A stretch of 64,000 nucleotides of DNA. Origin: Prostheceraeus crozeri (Eukaryota > Platyhelminthes > Polycladida > Euryleptidae). The notes under the pieces were generated by a model, which had not been told where the DNA came from, made no database searches, and saw only the letters and a program-made list of their open reading frames with translations. Position 1 is the stretch's first letter. Every line of letters begins with the position of its first letter. The translations under genes were made by a program, and so were the position numbers. The stretch spans positions 1 through 64,000 of the forward strand of contig CAJQUW010003033.1 in assembly GCA_907163375.1 (NCBI GenBank), in the 5' to 3' direction. Positions 11,614-23,437 of this stretch are shown piece by piece.

Positions 11614-13392
11614 GTGAGTTAATGATTGTATAACTAATTAATTTGATTATGTTCAAAATATTTGCATTCATAAATATGTGCTAAACATCAAGTGCTCAAG
11701 TATTTGACAGTTGCATCGGTAAAATATTGCTGATAAAATAATTTTTAGAATTATATATTTCTGTACATATCCGAATTAGCTGTTGTTGCTGTTTATTTGT
11801 ATGACAGCTAACACGGAAAAATACGGTAGTAGGTCACCAACATTAATTTCACATTATTGTAGATTTCGATCAGAATGGAAATAAATAACTTGCGATCATT
11901 TTTTTTAACTAGTGAAGCAACTTCGGGAAATAAAATGGAACTAAAATACAATTACGGAAAATAGTATAAATAATCTTGGAGTATGAAGGATATTGTAAGC
12001 TGCACAGGTCAAGAGTTCGTATATCTCTTGAGTGCATGTGAAGTTAGATTTTTATTCTTTAGAATTTACGAGTGGCAACACTAATTCTCTGGAATAAATT
12101 ACTGATAAATGCTTAGCTGATGAGCAACGGTCTCGAATGTGATTGAAAGGTTGACACCAGGCCTTAATAGTTCCTGCTTTCTTAATGCATGTACGAGCAT
12201 GCATGTGGTTAGAGATACGTGTATAAATTTGTGATTCCAACGATCGTGGAATTTTATAAGACTTGCTGATTACTTACTTTAATATAGCTGCAGATAGATG
12301 GGACATTCATCTAGAGGCTTGAGATGGAATGAAGTAAACAGCGCCCGTTACGCCTATGCGAGCATGTTTTTCGTCCATTAATTTTGATCAGGCAGTATCA
12401 CATTTTTCTATCGTCGTATAATTTCCGCACCCTGTAGTATACACTGCATATTCTGAAAATTTGCATTTTTTGTTATCGGTCGAGGGAAATCAATCAGTCT
12501 CAGCATGTTGCTTAGCAATTCAAGCAGCTTAGCAATTCAGCAAATTCGAGAAATTGCTGATTTATGGAGCCGTGTGAGTAAACCTTGACGAATTTAACAT
12601 ATTTTACTCATGTAACTGAATTGCCGACCTTGAACATAGCGCTCATAGTATTCCATCGCTGGCTTCAATATCGCCCTCAGTTTTGCAAGTGAAATGGGGT
12701 CTGATAATGGTGAAAGAAGCATTGGCCGGCTTACTGGCTCTATAATTGCGATTCCATGGTGATTTTATTTGATTTTCGGTGATAATAAGGTACTTCCGGC
12801 CGGTACTGGTATTGTGCTATGATTTTACTCTTAATCATCCTAAATGAAATCTGAAATCTAATTTCATTCCGTTGACAAACTTGCGTTATGATTATCATGT
12901 TGTGATGATTGGCATGATTTTCAACAAATTAAAGAAGCCATATTATTTGTTTTGAATAACGTGTATGAGCGCATGTGTTGTTCATGTAGTGAGAGCAAGT
13001 AAGTTATGCAATAAGGCATCTGAAATATTGTACTGCTAGTGTAAAAGTAGTTAACTTTTCTGCTTGACAAGAGTCAGTTGATTAATAATGCGGGTAAAGC
13101 ACTCAGCTGTAGTGAATTGAAGTAAGAAAATCTGACAATTGACACCGGTATTGTGAGCTCCGTTATTCAGTTGTGATGAATTCTACCATTCAGTGAACAT
13201 TTTTAGCATTGTATTTTTTCTCGTTAAGTTTCCTTGGTTTTTATAAATTGTATGGAATTTCAATCGGAGAGAGCTGGTTTCGTCAATATTGACTTCTTCA
13301 ATCCAAAATATAGTGATCTCAAGCTACTGCCAATTGTGTAAGTAGTTCTTCACGAAAATCATACTATTTACAATTTCGCAGAGTGATCAGCT
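11614..13392 (+). other. TMEM41A intron, left part
   Basis: Intron sequence starting with the donor GTGAGT at 11614. It is AT-rich and I see no element boundary, exon or RNA gene before the tRNA at 13393. A 62-residue - strand frame at 12052-12240 looks like chance. Confidence 0.5.
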
Positions 13393-13464
13393 GGGGATGT
13401 AGCTCAGTGGTAGAGCGTCCGCTTCGCATGCGGAAGGCCTCGGGTTCGAATCCCGACATCTCCA
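13393..13464 (+). tRNA. tRNA-Ala (anticodon CGC)
   Basis: It folds as a full cloverleaf of 72 nt. The acceptor arms GGGGATG/CATCTCC include one G-U pair. The D arm is GCTC/GAGC, the anticodon stem is TCCGC/GCGGA around loop TTCGCAT (anticodon CGC), and the T arm is TCGGG/CCCGA around TTCGAAT. The A box (TAGCTCAGTGGTAGAGC) and B box (GGTTCGAATCC) are intact. CCA is encoded directly after the gene at 13465-13467, unusual for animals, and a run of eight T (pol III terminator) follows at about 13469-13476. It lies inside the large TMEM41A intron, convergent with the tRNA-Ala at 13804-13875. Confidence 0.95.
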
Positions 13465-13803
13465 CCAATTTTTTTTCTTGTCGATGCCTACTTTGCGATT
13501 ATATATAGAAAAATCGGATTTTATTTCATTCAGATAATCGCATTTATTTTATAGTTCCAGAACTTTATGAACCAGAAGTAGGCATGCTTCACAAAGCTTT
13601 TAATTCAATTTTGACGTAAGTTTCCATTTACTACAGAAGTGCTCGGTGCCCTCTTCTTAGTTGGATTTCCTATCTGAGGACTATTTGAAGCTTGGTAACT
13701 GTATTTTGAATAACCGAATGGGCCAAACACCAAAAATTGATACAAAAATGCTAAAAATGTGATGACATGGACAACCTACGGCGAAATTTCGTAAAAGATT
13801 TTG

Positions 13804-13875
13804 TGGAGATGCCGGGGTTCGAACCCGGGGCCTTTCACATGCAAAGCGAACGCTCTACCGCTGAGCTACATCCCC
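13804..13875 (-). tRNA. tRNA-Ala (anticodon TGC)
   Basis: Read on the - strand it gives a 72-nt cloverleaf. The acceptor arms are GGGGATG/CATCTCC, the D arm is GCTC/GAGC, and the anticodon stem TTCGC/GTGAA (one G-U) surrounds loop TTTGCAT with anticodon TGC. The T arm is CCGGG/CCCGG around TTCGAAC. Both internal promoter boxes are intact. A four-T run lies a short distance past the 3' end on the - strand. It is similar to the tRNA at 13393 including the preceding CAGCT, so the two are probably an inverted duplicate whose anticodons diverged. Confidence 0.95.
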
Positions 13876-14162
13876 AGCTGCCGTAGTGGGGTTATTTTAA
13901 AAGAATGTATTTGTTTGCATGGTTATATTCATTTATCAGTAGTATGTTTATATAGTATATTACAAAGTGTTGCGAAATTTTCTGACGGAATCTGTTGCTC
14001 TGTCAGATCTGTTGAAAAATAAGTTTTTAATATCAGTCTATTTTAAATCTTCATTTAGATAAATATTCAGATGCACGATATGTATATGATATCATCTCCA
14101 TAATTTTGGACTACTATTGATCGTTATTTTGGCTATCTCAATAGTGCTTGCTTATTGTATTA

Positions 14163-14356
14163 GGCCTCTGTCACACTGAAAGCAAAGCAAACACGAGCGT
14201 TCCAAGCAAGCATAATTATGTCCGTAAGCTATTAATCGCTCTGGTTTGCTTTGCTCGCAGTGTGGCAGTCTACAACTGCTGCAATGATGACTTTATATTT
14301 GCTGTGAAACGTTTTGCTCGGAAACGCTTGGAAAAGCTCGCAATGTAGCTGAGGCC
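14163..14356. mobile_element. Short Harbinger-like MITE
   Basis: A 194-bp element with ends ggcctctg and (reverse complement) ggcctcag, flanked by TTA at 14160-14162 and 14357-14359. A 3-bp TTA/TAA target duplication and GGCC-type ends fit PIF/Harbinger MITEs. The interior repeats themes in both orientations (gtcacactg versus cagtgtggca, and several tttgcttt/gctcg motifs). The open frame across it is not a gene. Confidence 0.6.
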
Positions 14357-15071
14357 TTAGAACCCTCTGTTTTACGGTAGCAAAATTTCGATTTCGAAAT
14401 CGTCTACATGCTTGATGAAGCTCTTACATGCAAATAAGATGCTAGAATAAACAATATTTTTTATAAACAGGTGGATCAATCAGCCGCTGAGTGTTATACT
14501 TTCTTTTTTCTTAATCCTCCTATGAATTGAAATTGAAAGGATGTGGATCAGCTTATATCTATTGACAGATGAGTTAATTGAGTTGAAAATATAGCGATTG
14601 ACCCAACTGTATTCTTGACAAAACCTGTCAATCATTTCGGTGATCTAGCCTGCCTTTGTGCTTCATCTTATAGTAGGTATCCATTTGATATAGCCAATGG
14701 TCAATTATTCATCTTGATAAAACAGGTTAGCTAAACTACTCGAATTTACATGCATTACTAAGTTAACTTCGAATGAATGTATCACTAGCGATGCCACAAC
14801 TAGAGAAAGCAGCACAGGTTTAGAGATACTTTGTTGAATTCACCTTAGTTTTTGTGACCGATGGGCCTTACTCAAATGTTATCCGCAGACAGAATACAAA
14901 AGTGCTCATACAGGTGCCTGAAGAAAATTTATTGATTGAAAATTAATTGCAATTTAAATGCCTCATGTCGGTGTTCTTCCGTTTAATAGTCAGGCATTCA
15001 AAGCTATGTATTGTACTCACATAGACAGTGTAAACATATTCTATAAGAGTGTGATATCTAAGTTATTATCG

Positions 15072-15116
15072 TTTATTGGCCTAGGACAATACATGCGAAA
15101 GTACTAGGCCAATAAA
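15072..15116. repeat. Perfect 13-bp-arm hairpin
   Basis: tttattggcctag at 15072-15084 and its exact reverse complement at 15104-15116 enclose a 19-nt loop. It could be the core of a small foldback element or a structured RNA. Nothing else in the sequence favours either. Confidence 0.7.
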
Positions 15117-15189
15117 TCATTCATACACATTCAACATTTAAATTATGATATATCACTGATATTTGCCTTTACGCAAAGATAGTCCTCGT

Positions 15190-15345
15190 TCATGGATTTA
15201 ATGTACTCGTCTCCTTCGGAAACTCATACATTAAATATATTGACTCGGACTTTCTCATCGTGTAAAGCATCGTGTGTATTGCACTCGCAAAATAGAGGGG
15301 AATATAACTAATAATTATTTTAGTCATTGCACGATGCTTTGATCA
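15190..15345. repeat. Patch with two further inverted repeats
   Basis: atttaatgta pairs with tacattaaat across a loop containing ctccttcgga near 15197-15237. aaagcatcgtg near 15265 pairs with cacgatgcttt near 15331. Together with the hairpin to the left this is a cluster of foldback structure in the TMEM41A intron. I could not define ends or a target duplication. Confidence 0.4.
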
Positions 15346-16639
15346 GTTCATTTACATGTTTTTATCGTGCAAAATAGTTCAACGAGCATAATGATGCAGA
15401 AGTTGCATGTCATTATAGCTAAATTTAAGTTTTGTAAGTGTTTTTAATGCATCTTCGAAGACTGAGGCGTTATGTACCGACGTTTCATGAATGTAACTTT
15501 CTAAGTATTTGTCAATCATATGTCAATAATGCAATCATTTTGCAGTGAACAAAAAATAATTGGATTTGAAGGCTATCTTTCTATAGATTGGGAAGTGATA
15601 AAAATAGCTGCAATTAATTGATTGCTATCTAAAAATTTGACCAATTAAATTGCAATTAATTTTTCCAACCCTTGTGCTGAGAGACAGTGCATGATTATTA
15701 TTGTTGGCAAATTCTTAATTTTGTGATTGCGATGATGATAAATCATTAAAAGTTCATGTTGCTGTGATAGATTAGAGATGAATCATCCCTTTTAAACTAA
15801 AGCAGTACTTTTGAAAACCTTCGCTAGATTACAACATTATATGCAGCAGATGATACAATCGAATCATGTGAACGATGTCATGACCTCGCTTCGTTAATGA
15901 ATTTCTGTAAGCGAATGAAGGGATTGTAAATGTAGGTGCGGAAAATAATAACACATCATGACAGGCCGTCACTGTCACCTAGTGACCCTGTTGAGAGACA
16001 ATCTGACAGAGTTGAAAGGAAAATCGTCGAGAAATTGATGTTTTTTCTGTTTAGTGGCTGTGTGAAGACATCACTAGAATTCTGTGTTTCATAACCAAAA
16101 AATGGTGAAGATGATCTGGAACAGAAATTGATTGTGCCATTAGTATACGTGGTGAGATCAAAAATGATTTAGACTCGACCACAAGGCGTAATGCTACGGA
16201 CTTGTTTCGTAGCCCAGTATAGCTTATGAGTATATAGGTCCGAAAAATAGAAAACTTTCATTCACATCTGCAGTAAATTATATCACATTTAATATATCGA
16301 ATTTTTACAACTTTTCCAACTCATGTATCAACTAAACTAATTTTATTGTAAATTAACTCAATTAATTTGTCTTCAGCATATCAGAACTTGTATCATTAAC
16401 AAAGAATCTCAGATCTAACTGAAGGAATCTCAGTTCAGTTGTTAAGTTTTACAATTAACTCATCAATTTCCTCAGTTCAAGTACAAAATATCGCATATCG
16501 AATTTAGGTTGAAAGATCATAACTCACAAAGCCGTCAACTTTTTCAAGTCAAGAACTATAAACGCAGCTCAACAATCAATCCAAATATAAACATGATTGC
16601 TGCATGAATGACATCAACATTTCACTTTTCAATATAAGG

Positions 16640-17588
16640 ATGCCACGTAATAGTATCAACTTAATTGACAAGCTGAGGATCGTTGCTGCTTGCGAGCGAC
16701 GTGAGGATTTCTGTGAGACCGCCCGTCAATTAAATATTTCATACAATAGAGCGTACACTATAGTACGACGATATCAAAGGTTCGGTACTGTCGCTAGATC
16801 TCGAGGCGGTCCACACAATATTCGTATGGATGAAGATATGGTTGCTAGCTTGATTTCAATCACAGAGGATCACCCAGAATATACCCTAGAGCAGATAAAT
16901 TCTGAGTTGAGAGTTCGTCTTCCTAATAAGCCAACGGTTTACGACAACACCATTGCTAAAACATTGGACAGCTGTCTCATTACTTTGAAGCTGATGCGCG
17001 ATGTTCCACAACCACGTAATATGGATGAGATTAAGGAAGACAGAAAGTCTATGAGTGAATGGTTACTTCGCAATGCAAACAGAGAAAAAGTGTACATAGA
17101 TGAGACTCGTTTTCGCAGAATTAAGGGCAGATCACCCAGAGGCCAACCAGTTTTTCGAGTTGTGGATGGACGGCGGAGTCAGAATATGTCGGCCATTTTT
17201 GCAGTATCAAGCGAAAGAGGTTTGGTAAAGCATACTTACAGAGAAGAGGGATACAATCAATGGACATGCGTTCAAAGAATTTCTCGAAGAAACCTCACAA
17301 ATTTTGGCTGATACTCCTATTGTGTTCATATTTGACAATGCACCGTTTCACAATTCGGCTGAACAAGCAAATCTCCAAATTGTTCATACTTATCGATTTC
17401 AGCCTCCCTATTCTCCTTTCTTCAATACATGCGAAGGCTCATTCAGTGTATGGAAATCGGAATTCAAACGTCTAATGGCCGAAATTCGGCATGAGCTGCT
17501 ACAACAATCGCATCAACAACGCATTGCATCCATCACTCATGTAAATGGCGGAGCAGTCAATTTCTGCAGTTACCGAGACCAAAGTTAG
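16640..17588 (+). pseudogene. IS630/Tc1-like transposase with one frameshift
   Basis: The likely start is the second Met, at 16640 (MPRNSINLIDKLRIVAACER). An N-terminal helix-turn-helix reads TARQLNISYNRAYTIVRRYQ. The DDE catalytic motifs follow: YIDET near 17096, FIFDNAPFHN near 17328, and PYSPFFNTCEGSFSVWK with the acidic third residue near 17407-17455. The spacing fits the IS630-Tc1 fold. The reading frame shifts once near 17255-17275, just before the second catalytic motif. Otherwise it is open from end to end, so the copy is probably young. Repeats of the type ctcagttcaag/ctcaagtcat lie on both sides (about 16420-16480 and 17935-18045) and may be remnants of its own termini. Confidence 0.85.
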
Positions 17589-18130
17589 AAGCATTTATCA
17601 ACATATGTTGACCCTTATCCCTGCCTGTTTGGGACGAGAAGATATTCATGAGTGACTGTAAAATTATAAAATATGTGATTCATTTAGATGCCACTTGTCT
17701 TATCCATGTCTTCAGATTGCAAAATTTATTCAACAATGTTAATTCTTATTTGACGGTACTATAACAAATGAAAATAGAAAAGGAAATTAAAATCCCAATT
17801 AAGTTCTAATAAAAATAATAAAGTAGCCGATAGGTTATTGGTGTTACAATGATTAAGTATAGTGCACATTAATTATCAGCATGTGTCATTGTTATGCCTA
17901 ATGGCAAATGCAAAGTTGCAATGCTACTTAATGACTTGAGAAAATAATTGATGACTTGAGGATTTTACTCTTGAACTGAGATAGAAGGCAAAATCGGTGA
18001 ATTTCACGACATTTATCTATTATCTCAAGTCAAAAACAAATACTGAATTTGTCCTGAGATATTTCGCCATTGAACTGACAATTATTGCTCTTGGATTGGA
18101 AAAGGTGTCTATTTTTTCATATTTTATTTT

Positions 18131-18870
18131 CTATGTTAGTTCAAAGTGATAAATAGTAGATAGAGAAGGCGCATGTCCAAAAAAATATTTGTTATTCATC
18201 ATCACAAGAAAGTAATCAACTTTTTTCGATGTATCCTCGTCATTCTTCACACACTTGGCCCACGTGTTGGGCAGCTCCCGAAATGACTTACGAAAAAACT
18301 CCGGACTTTTGGAATTGAAAACTTCCGTAACAACGGTTTCGACATTGACGCTATTCTCAAAATGTTCGCCTCTGAGGTGAAGGTTTAAATGTCGAAACAA
18401 GTGAAAGTCGGTTGGGTCTTCGTCCGGGCTGTAGATAGGATAGGGGAGTTCTTCGAGCCATTGTCTCTGATTGCAGCATCACTAGTGACCGTCACGTTAT
18501 GAATAGGAGTGTTGTCGTGGAGCAAGTAGAGGTTCTGGTTTCGAGGCTTACAAACACCTTGCCGTGCAGGTCGAAGTCGCTCGCAGTGGCACTCTCAATT
18601 CAGACGACGTTATTTATCAGCAAAGTTCATGTGGACTACTACGCGACTGTTCCAAAAGATGGTGAGCATCAAACATCTCGGATGTCTTGTTCCGCGTCGC
18701 AACGCAACTTGCTACTTGCCGATTCTCTTATCCAATTGTAAACTGTTGCTCGACATGGTGCATCATCGTCATAAGCAGCAGACAGCTCATTTTAAATTGT
18801 TTGCCAGTCAAATTTCTGAAGCAACAAGAATCGAATGACACTTCGATATTCCACAGATGGTAGCATGTCT
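18131..18870 (-). pseudogene. mariner transposase relic
   Basis: On the - strand the downstream frame reads SPDEDPTDFHLFRHLN, the third catalytic motif (PDxAPxDYHLF), then HLRGEHFENSVNVETVV and EFFRKSFRELPNTWAKCV, the usual mariner C-terminus. Further upstream in another frame is NLYLLHDNTPIHNV, the second catalytic motif (LLHDNAPxH). Sequence near 18640-18780 resembles the region of the first catalytic aspartate but is broken by stops and frameshifts. The helix-turn-helix N-terminus is not recognisable. Confidence 0.8.
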
Positions 18871-19296
18871 TGAAAAGAAAATGAATCATGAAAATTAATG
18901 ATATTTGTATCCGTTCATGGAATGCCACTGACTACTGAACATTCTGCATTGCTGTCTGTGTTGCATACATGCTAGCTCTACAGAATATGGCATAGATATT
19001 TAAGAATTACTGTTGAATTGTATCATGGCTCATTAAGTTAACCTGCAATATGATTTCTCATTATTCGTTAGCCTATAGTTTAAATTCTGAAAATACGATA
19101 GAACTTATTAAAAATATGAAAAAATAGAAAAAAATCGATATATTAAATGTGATATAATTTACTGCAGATGTAAATGTGTATGAAAGTTAACTTCGCTATT
19201 TTTCGGACCCATATACTTCTAAGTTATACTGGGCGAAGAAATAAGTCCGTAGCATTACGCCTTGTGGTCGAGTCTAAATCATTTTTAATCTCACCA

Positions 19297-22200
19297 GCTG
19301 CGGCTACTATTCGAGGCAACGCTAGAGAACTTAACAATTTCGTACAATTTCGTACACCCATTTTCTAAATTTCATAAGCGTAACAAAGATGTACAACATG
19401 CCTGTATCTTGCTTATTTCTGCATTATTCGTCCTAACGGTTACAACATAAAGGCCTACATAGCTGTGGACAAATACACCAGCTACATGTAAATGTTTAAA
19501 ATAAAATGAAGCCTATTTTGTGTCTTTGTTTTTTGTTTTTTTGTATTTTGTTTTTTTTTAAATTAGAACATTCAACTAGGCATATCGGTAGCCGTGCGAC
19601 TTCCTGAGTCGAATCTACAGCGACTTTAAGTTGAGAATGGTAAAATTCTCTAATTCAAGCTGTGTCAAGTTCTAAGGTTTCTGTCCAACTAATAAGTTCT
19701 GCTCGTGAACCACAAATTTCTCTGAATTTCCGTTATGATTATCCATACCATGAGCGCTAAAATCAGTTTCCATCCACGCACATTATTTAGTAGTGGTCAG
19801 CAGGTGAGCAAGGAAATTAATTTCAAGTCAACAGTTTTGTTTCATCGCATCAGCCAAGTTACTGATCATGGGCTTTTTAATGGTAGCCGTCCTCGCTTAG
19901 TAGCGCACCCGAAATGTACAGTTTTTAATAGTAGCTGCGGCTAATATTCGAAAAAAACGCCATTTGTAGGCTATCTCTCATGTTTTCTGTCCACGGAACT
20001 TCCCGCAGCTTAATGATATCATGATTATAAATAATAATTTCTTAATTGAACATTTTATCTATTTAGAGATCAAAGCAAGTCATTTTTGGGAAAATCCGTT
20101 GTGAAATATGTCGTATACTTGAAGTTCAAGTATCAATTCGTTGTAACTATGGATCTCATGTTTGAATATAAGGATGCTTGTTAAGATTAACTGGACTGAA
20201 TAAAATGGAATGTCTAATGATTTAATTCTCTCGACTCTATTACGTTTCATTCCTTTTGATATTGATTCATGAAGATGTTTGCATTATTCCTTCATGACAA
20301 GCTTGAGCAAGACTTTCATTCAGAGATACTGAATTATTGCTTTTCTATATGTTGTAAATTGTAAGTCTTCCTAATCTATTGCTTTCCCTGTGATTACCCG
20401 GTAGATGAGTTACTATGCCAGGTTAGTTTGTCTAATTGTGAGGTTGAGCAATGCTTGATGAGGCCTAAATACTTTTACTAAGGTTTGCAACACCGAGCAC
20501 ATTTTAGAGCACTAAGTAGCTCATTCAATATCCTAATTTAAAATCATATTAATATTGAATATAGCCTGTCTTTCAGTACGCATTTGAACTTGTTTGTCGT
20601 GATTATATCGGTAACATTGATGTCTGAGTTTCCTAATTCCTTCGAAGGACGAATATTTTCATTGTGGGCGAGGCTCACTTATCAATTTCATCACAATATT
20701 TGCATAGAAAAAACAAATTGGCGTCGAATATTGAGTTCAATGTGCAAAAGCTACTTGATGGTGTCGATTTATTACACATGAAATTGACGTATGGCATTCG
20801 CACAGGAGGATGAGTAGAGACTAGGGGTTCTTATTGATAGGCGAATGATTGGTAAGCCTATTGAATTTCACATATTCATCAAAGTTGATCAGAAACATTT
20901 GTATTGGGTGGTTTTTCGAAAGATCTTCGCACGAAGTGCTGCAGCTAATTAGACGTCTCAAATGTTGGAAATAGAGCATGATGGGTCCTGAATTCATTCG
21001 ATTATCTCCTGAAAAATTCTCCAGAAAAACTGTTTACATGTTCTGAAAACATTAGGTCGGGGTGCACTCAAAAGTTTTGTAGGCACTACGGGAAAATATT
21101 TTTTCTTAAATTTCAAATAATAAGCTCTGCATACAAACTCCTCGCATTTCCATGCATTCGAGCGATCATTAAGTCGTAAAATGACAACATTACGACTATT
21201 TATCGAACTGTTTTGAAATAGTTTGAATTTTGAGCATAATATGTAGTATGGATAAGTACAGATTTTAAAATTCTTAACAGAAAATCTCTTCTGCCTCATG
21301 AAATTCATTTTATGGTGTTGTGGTGCATCCTCAGTCCTGATGTTTTAATGTTATTCATAATGGAATATTGTTTTATTTTGATTTACAGCTCTAATATGTG
21401 CTGCAGCATCACTATACTTGTTCTTCAAAGTTCATATAGGTCTTCACAAATTGAAAAATGTGAAGATATTTAATCTTCATTTCTAATCAGAACCTGTTAT
21501 AATAAGTGGTCATGCAAAGAAATAAATTGCAAGTTTATTTAATATTCAGCACATGTGAATGAAGTTCAAATTTGAAAATGTGAATTGTAGATATTTTTAT
21601 TAGAATTGAACCACATCCCCGGGATATTAATTTCAAGCTATTAAATTGTAGACCTCGGCTATTTAAGAAATTCGAATACAGTTCAATGATTCTGATTACA
21701 ATTTGCTGTCTCGTACAAGCTCACATTTTCAAAAGAAGTATATTTATACTACTGTTCAAACTAAATAAACTAAATATAACTTTATAAATTTGTATAATGT
21801 AACATGAAGGATATTCGAGGTTTCATCTAATATGAAGGATATTAAGGATTAATGGTATAACTTCTTAATTTCACTATTATGAATGATATTACCGTAACTA
21901 AAGCATGCGAACTCATTGTTGAAAGCTTTACCCGGTGAAGAAATTTAGAGGACGACTGATATGATTGAAAAAGTGCAACTTCTATTCATTTTGATTTTTT
22001 GATTTGAAAATATTTCATGAGAATATTCCGGCATTTTTCAAATATTTCTTCAACTTCCCATATAACTGCAAATCCCAACGGGTCTCATCTCCTGATTTGC
22101 GTCACTGTTGATTTGTCTTGAAATCCATTTCTTTTATCTCGAAATACTCAAAGATCAACTAATTATTTCTCAATGTCAAATTTGATTTCAGATTGCTATC

Positions 22201-23437
22201 TGTTTCTTAAAAGCTTTTTTAAGGATGTGGCTGTTCATATGGGACTTGCAAATGATATAATTTGTGATAGCTAAATAAGTAATAGATTTTGATTGATCGT
22301 ACGCGTGATGTTAATCGTAAATTGTAGAAGTTTTGGCACTAGCTTCGACATATTTCAGCCCGGAAAAGCGTGATAAAGTGATAATTAGTGATTCAATATT
22401 TTCTACCTTAATTTTCAGTCCGCAAATATAGAATTTTTACAACAAGTGAAAATTGCGAAAAGCACCCCATGTTATAGCTTTCTGCAAATGCGATCCTACA
22501 GACATTAGAATCGTCTTTATCATTTTCCAGTTCAGGACAGATTCTCAGCAACATAAGGAAGCTAGAATTTGTAAACTGTAAGTCACTTACAAGAATAACA
22601 TACAATAAATTACAAAATAATTTGAGCACAGTAATGAAGCTATTGCATAAGTTTGGCTAGTCTGAGCTAGCAAAATAAAGACATGGAAGTTCGGGTTCAT
22701 GATTCCGAGCTGGGGTTAATAATTTCCAGGAACCTTAATGAAGGCGACTCACCATCAGCTGCTTCGCCTAACTCTTGTTTAGCAACCGACGTCTTCGGCC
22801 GCTTTCAGTGAGAAACCTATGTCACAAGGATATTATTTCATTGTCACGTTTAAATCGTGTCAAACGAGGGAGGTTATGAATTAAAACAAAAGTATTGGAG
22901 AAAATTTTGAGCAGCCGAACCGATTCGAATTCTCTCGAATCACAATCCCCAATCGAATCTCGAATCAGCAACCGATTTACAATTCGAATCAAATCTCGAA
23001 GCTTCACAGGTTCATAATTGGAAAATGCTTTGGTTGTTCTTTCTCATTTATAGTGGTGCAATCAAGGTAATTGTGATAAAGGTCAAATAAACATGCTTTT
23101 CATGATTGAATACTCGCATATTGCGCCAGTTTCATTTAAATTCTTAGCTATTGTTAAAGGTTTTAAGAAACATTTCATGTTGAACTGGATTAATATAGAT
23201 GGAAATTCGCATCATTTTACATTAGTCTGAATAGATGATTATTCAATAGCCTATTACGTTGTTTCTTAGAGTGAGACCCGAAAAGTGAATTTGCTTTCAA
23301 GTATGAATTAGCAATATCTCCCATTCATCTATTTGAAGTGACACGTTAGTGCGACATCACCGTTCACCGGGCGTGCTAACTGTATGTGTTTCTGTTTACT
23401 CCTGAAGCGGCCTGAGTGGTCAAATATTTGTGGCATG
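19297..23437 (+). other. TMEM41A intron, repeat-poor stretch
   Basis: No exon or transposon is recognised with confidence. A T-rich low-complexity run lies at about 19520-19562. The motif agctgcggcta-tattcga occurs directly after the right arm of the preceding element (about 19297) and again at about 19930, possibly a dispersed element end. A 104-residue - frame at 20994-21308 has no recognisable domain. At about 22918-22999 the motif tcgaatc is repeated several times in both orientations. Confidence 0.4.

Larger units (their letters stand above)
14357..16149 (+). other. TMEM41A intron between MITE and long-TIR element
   Basis: AT-rich intron sequence without an exon. It contains a strong hairpin at 15072-15116 and a hairpin-rich patch at 15181-15350, listed separately. 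I see no gene. Confidence 0.45.
16150..19296. mobile_element. DNA-transposon block bounded by about 150-bp inverted repeats
   Basis: The left arm at 16150-16303 begins tggtgagatcaaaaatgatt and contains gactcgaccacaaggcgtaa. The reverse complement of 19133-19296 begins the same way (C to T at one base) and stays clearly alignable for about 150 bp, through gtaaattatatcacatttaa. Two transposase relics lie between the arms: an IS630/Tc1-like gene on + at 16640-17588 and a mariner relic on - at 18131-18870. Which relic owns the arms is unresolved. The mariner relic, whose N-terminus faces the right arm, is the likelier owner, with the other element inserted into it. No clear target duplication was found. 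Confidence 0.75.

Noticed and set aside
19297..19950. Pair of agctgcggcta-tattcga motifs as element termini
   Set aside because: They are in direct orientation, without a target duplication or internal gene, so no element could be defined.
20994..21308. 104-residue - strand frame
   Set aside because: Lys/Phe/Ser-rich, no homology I recognise, no splice context, typical of AT-rich intron DNA.
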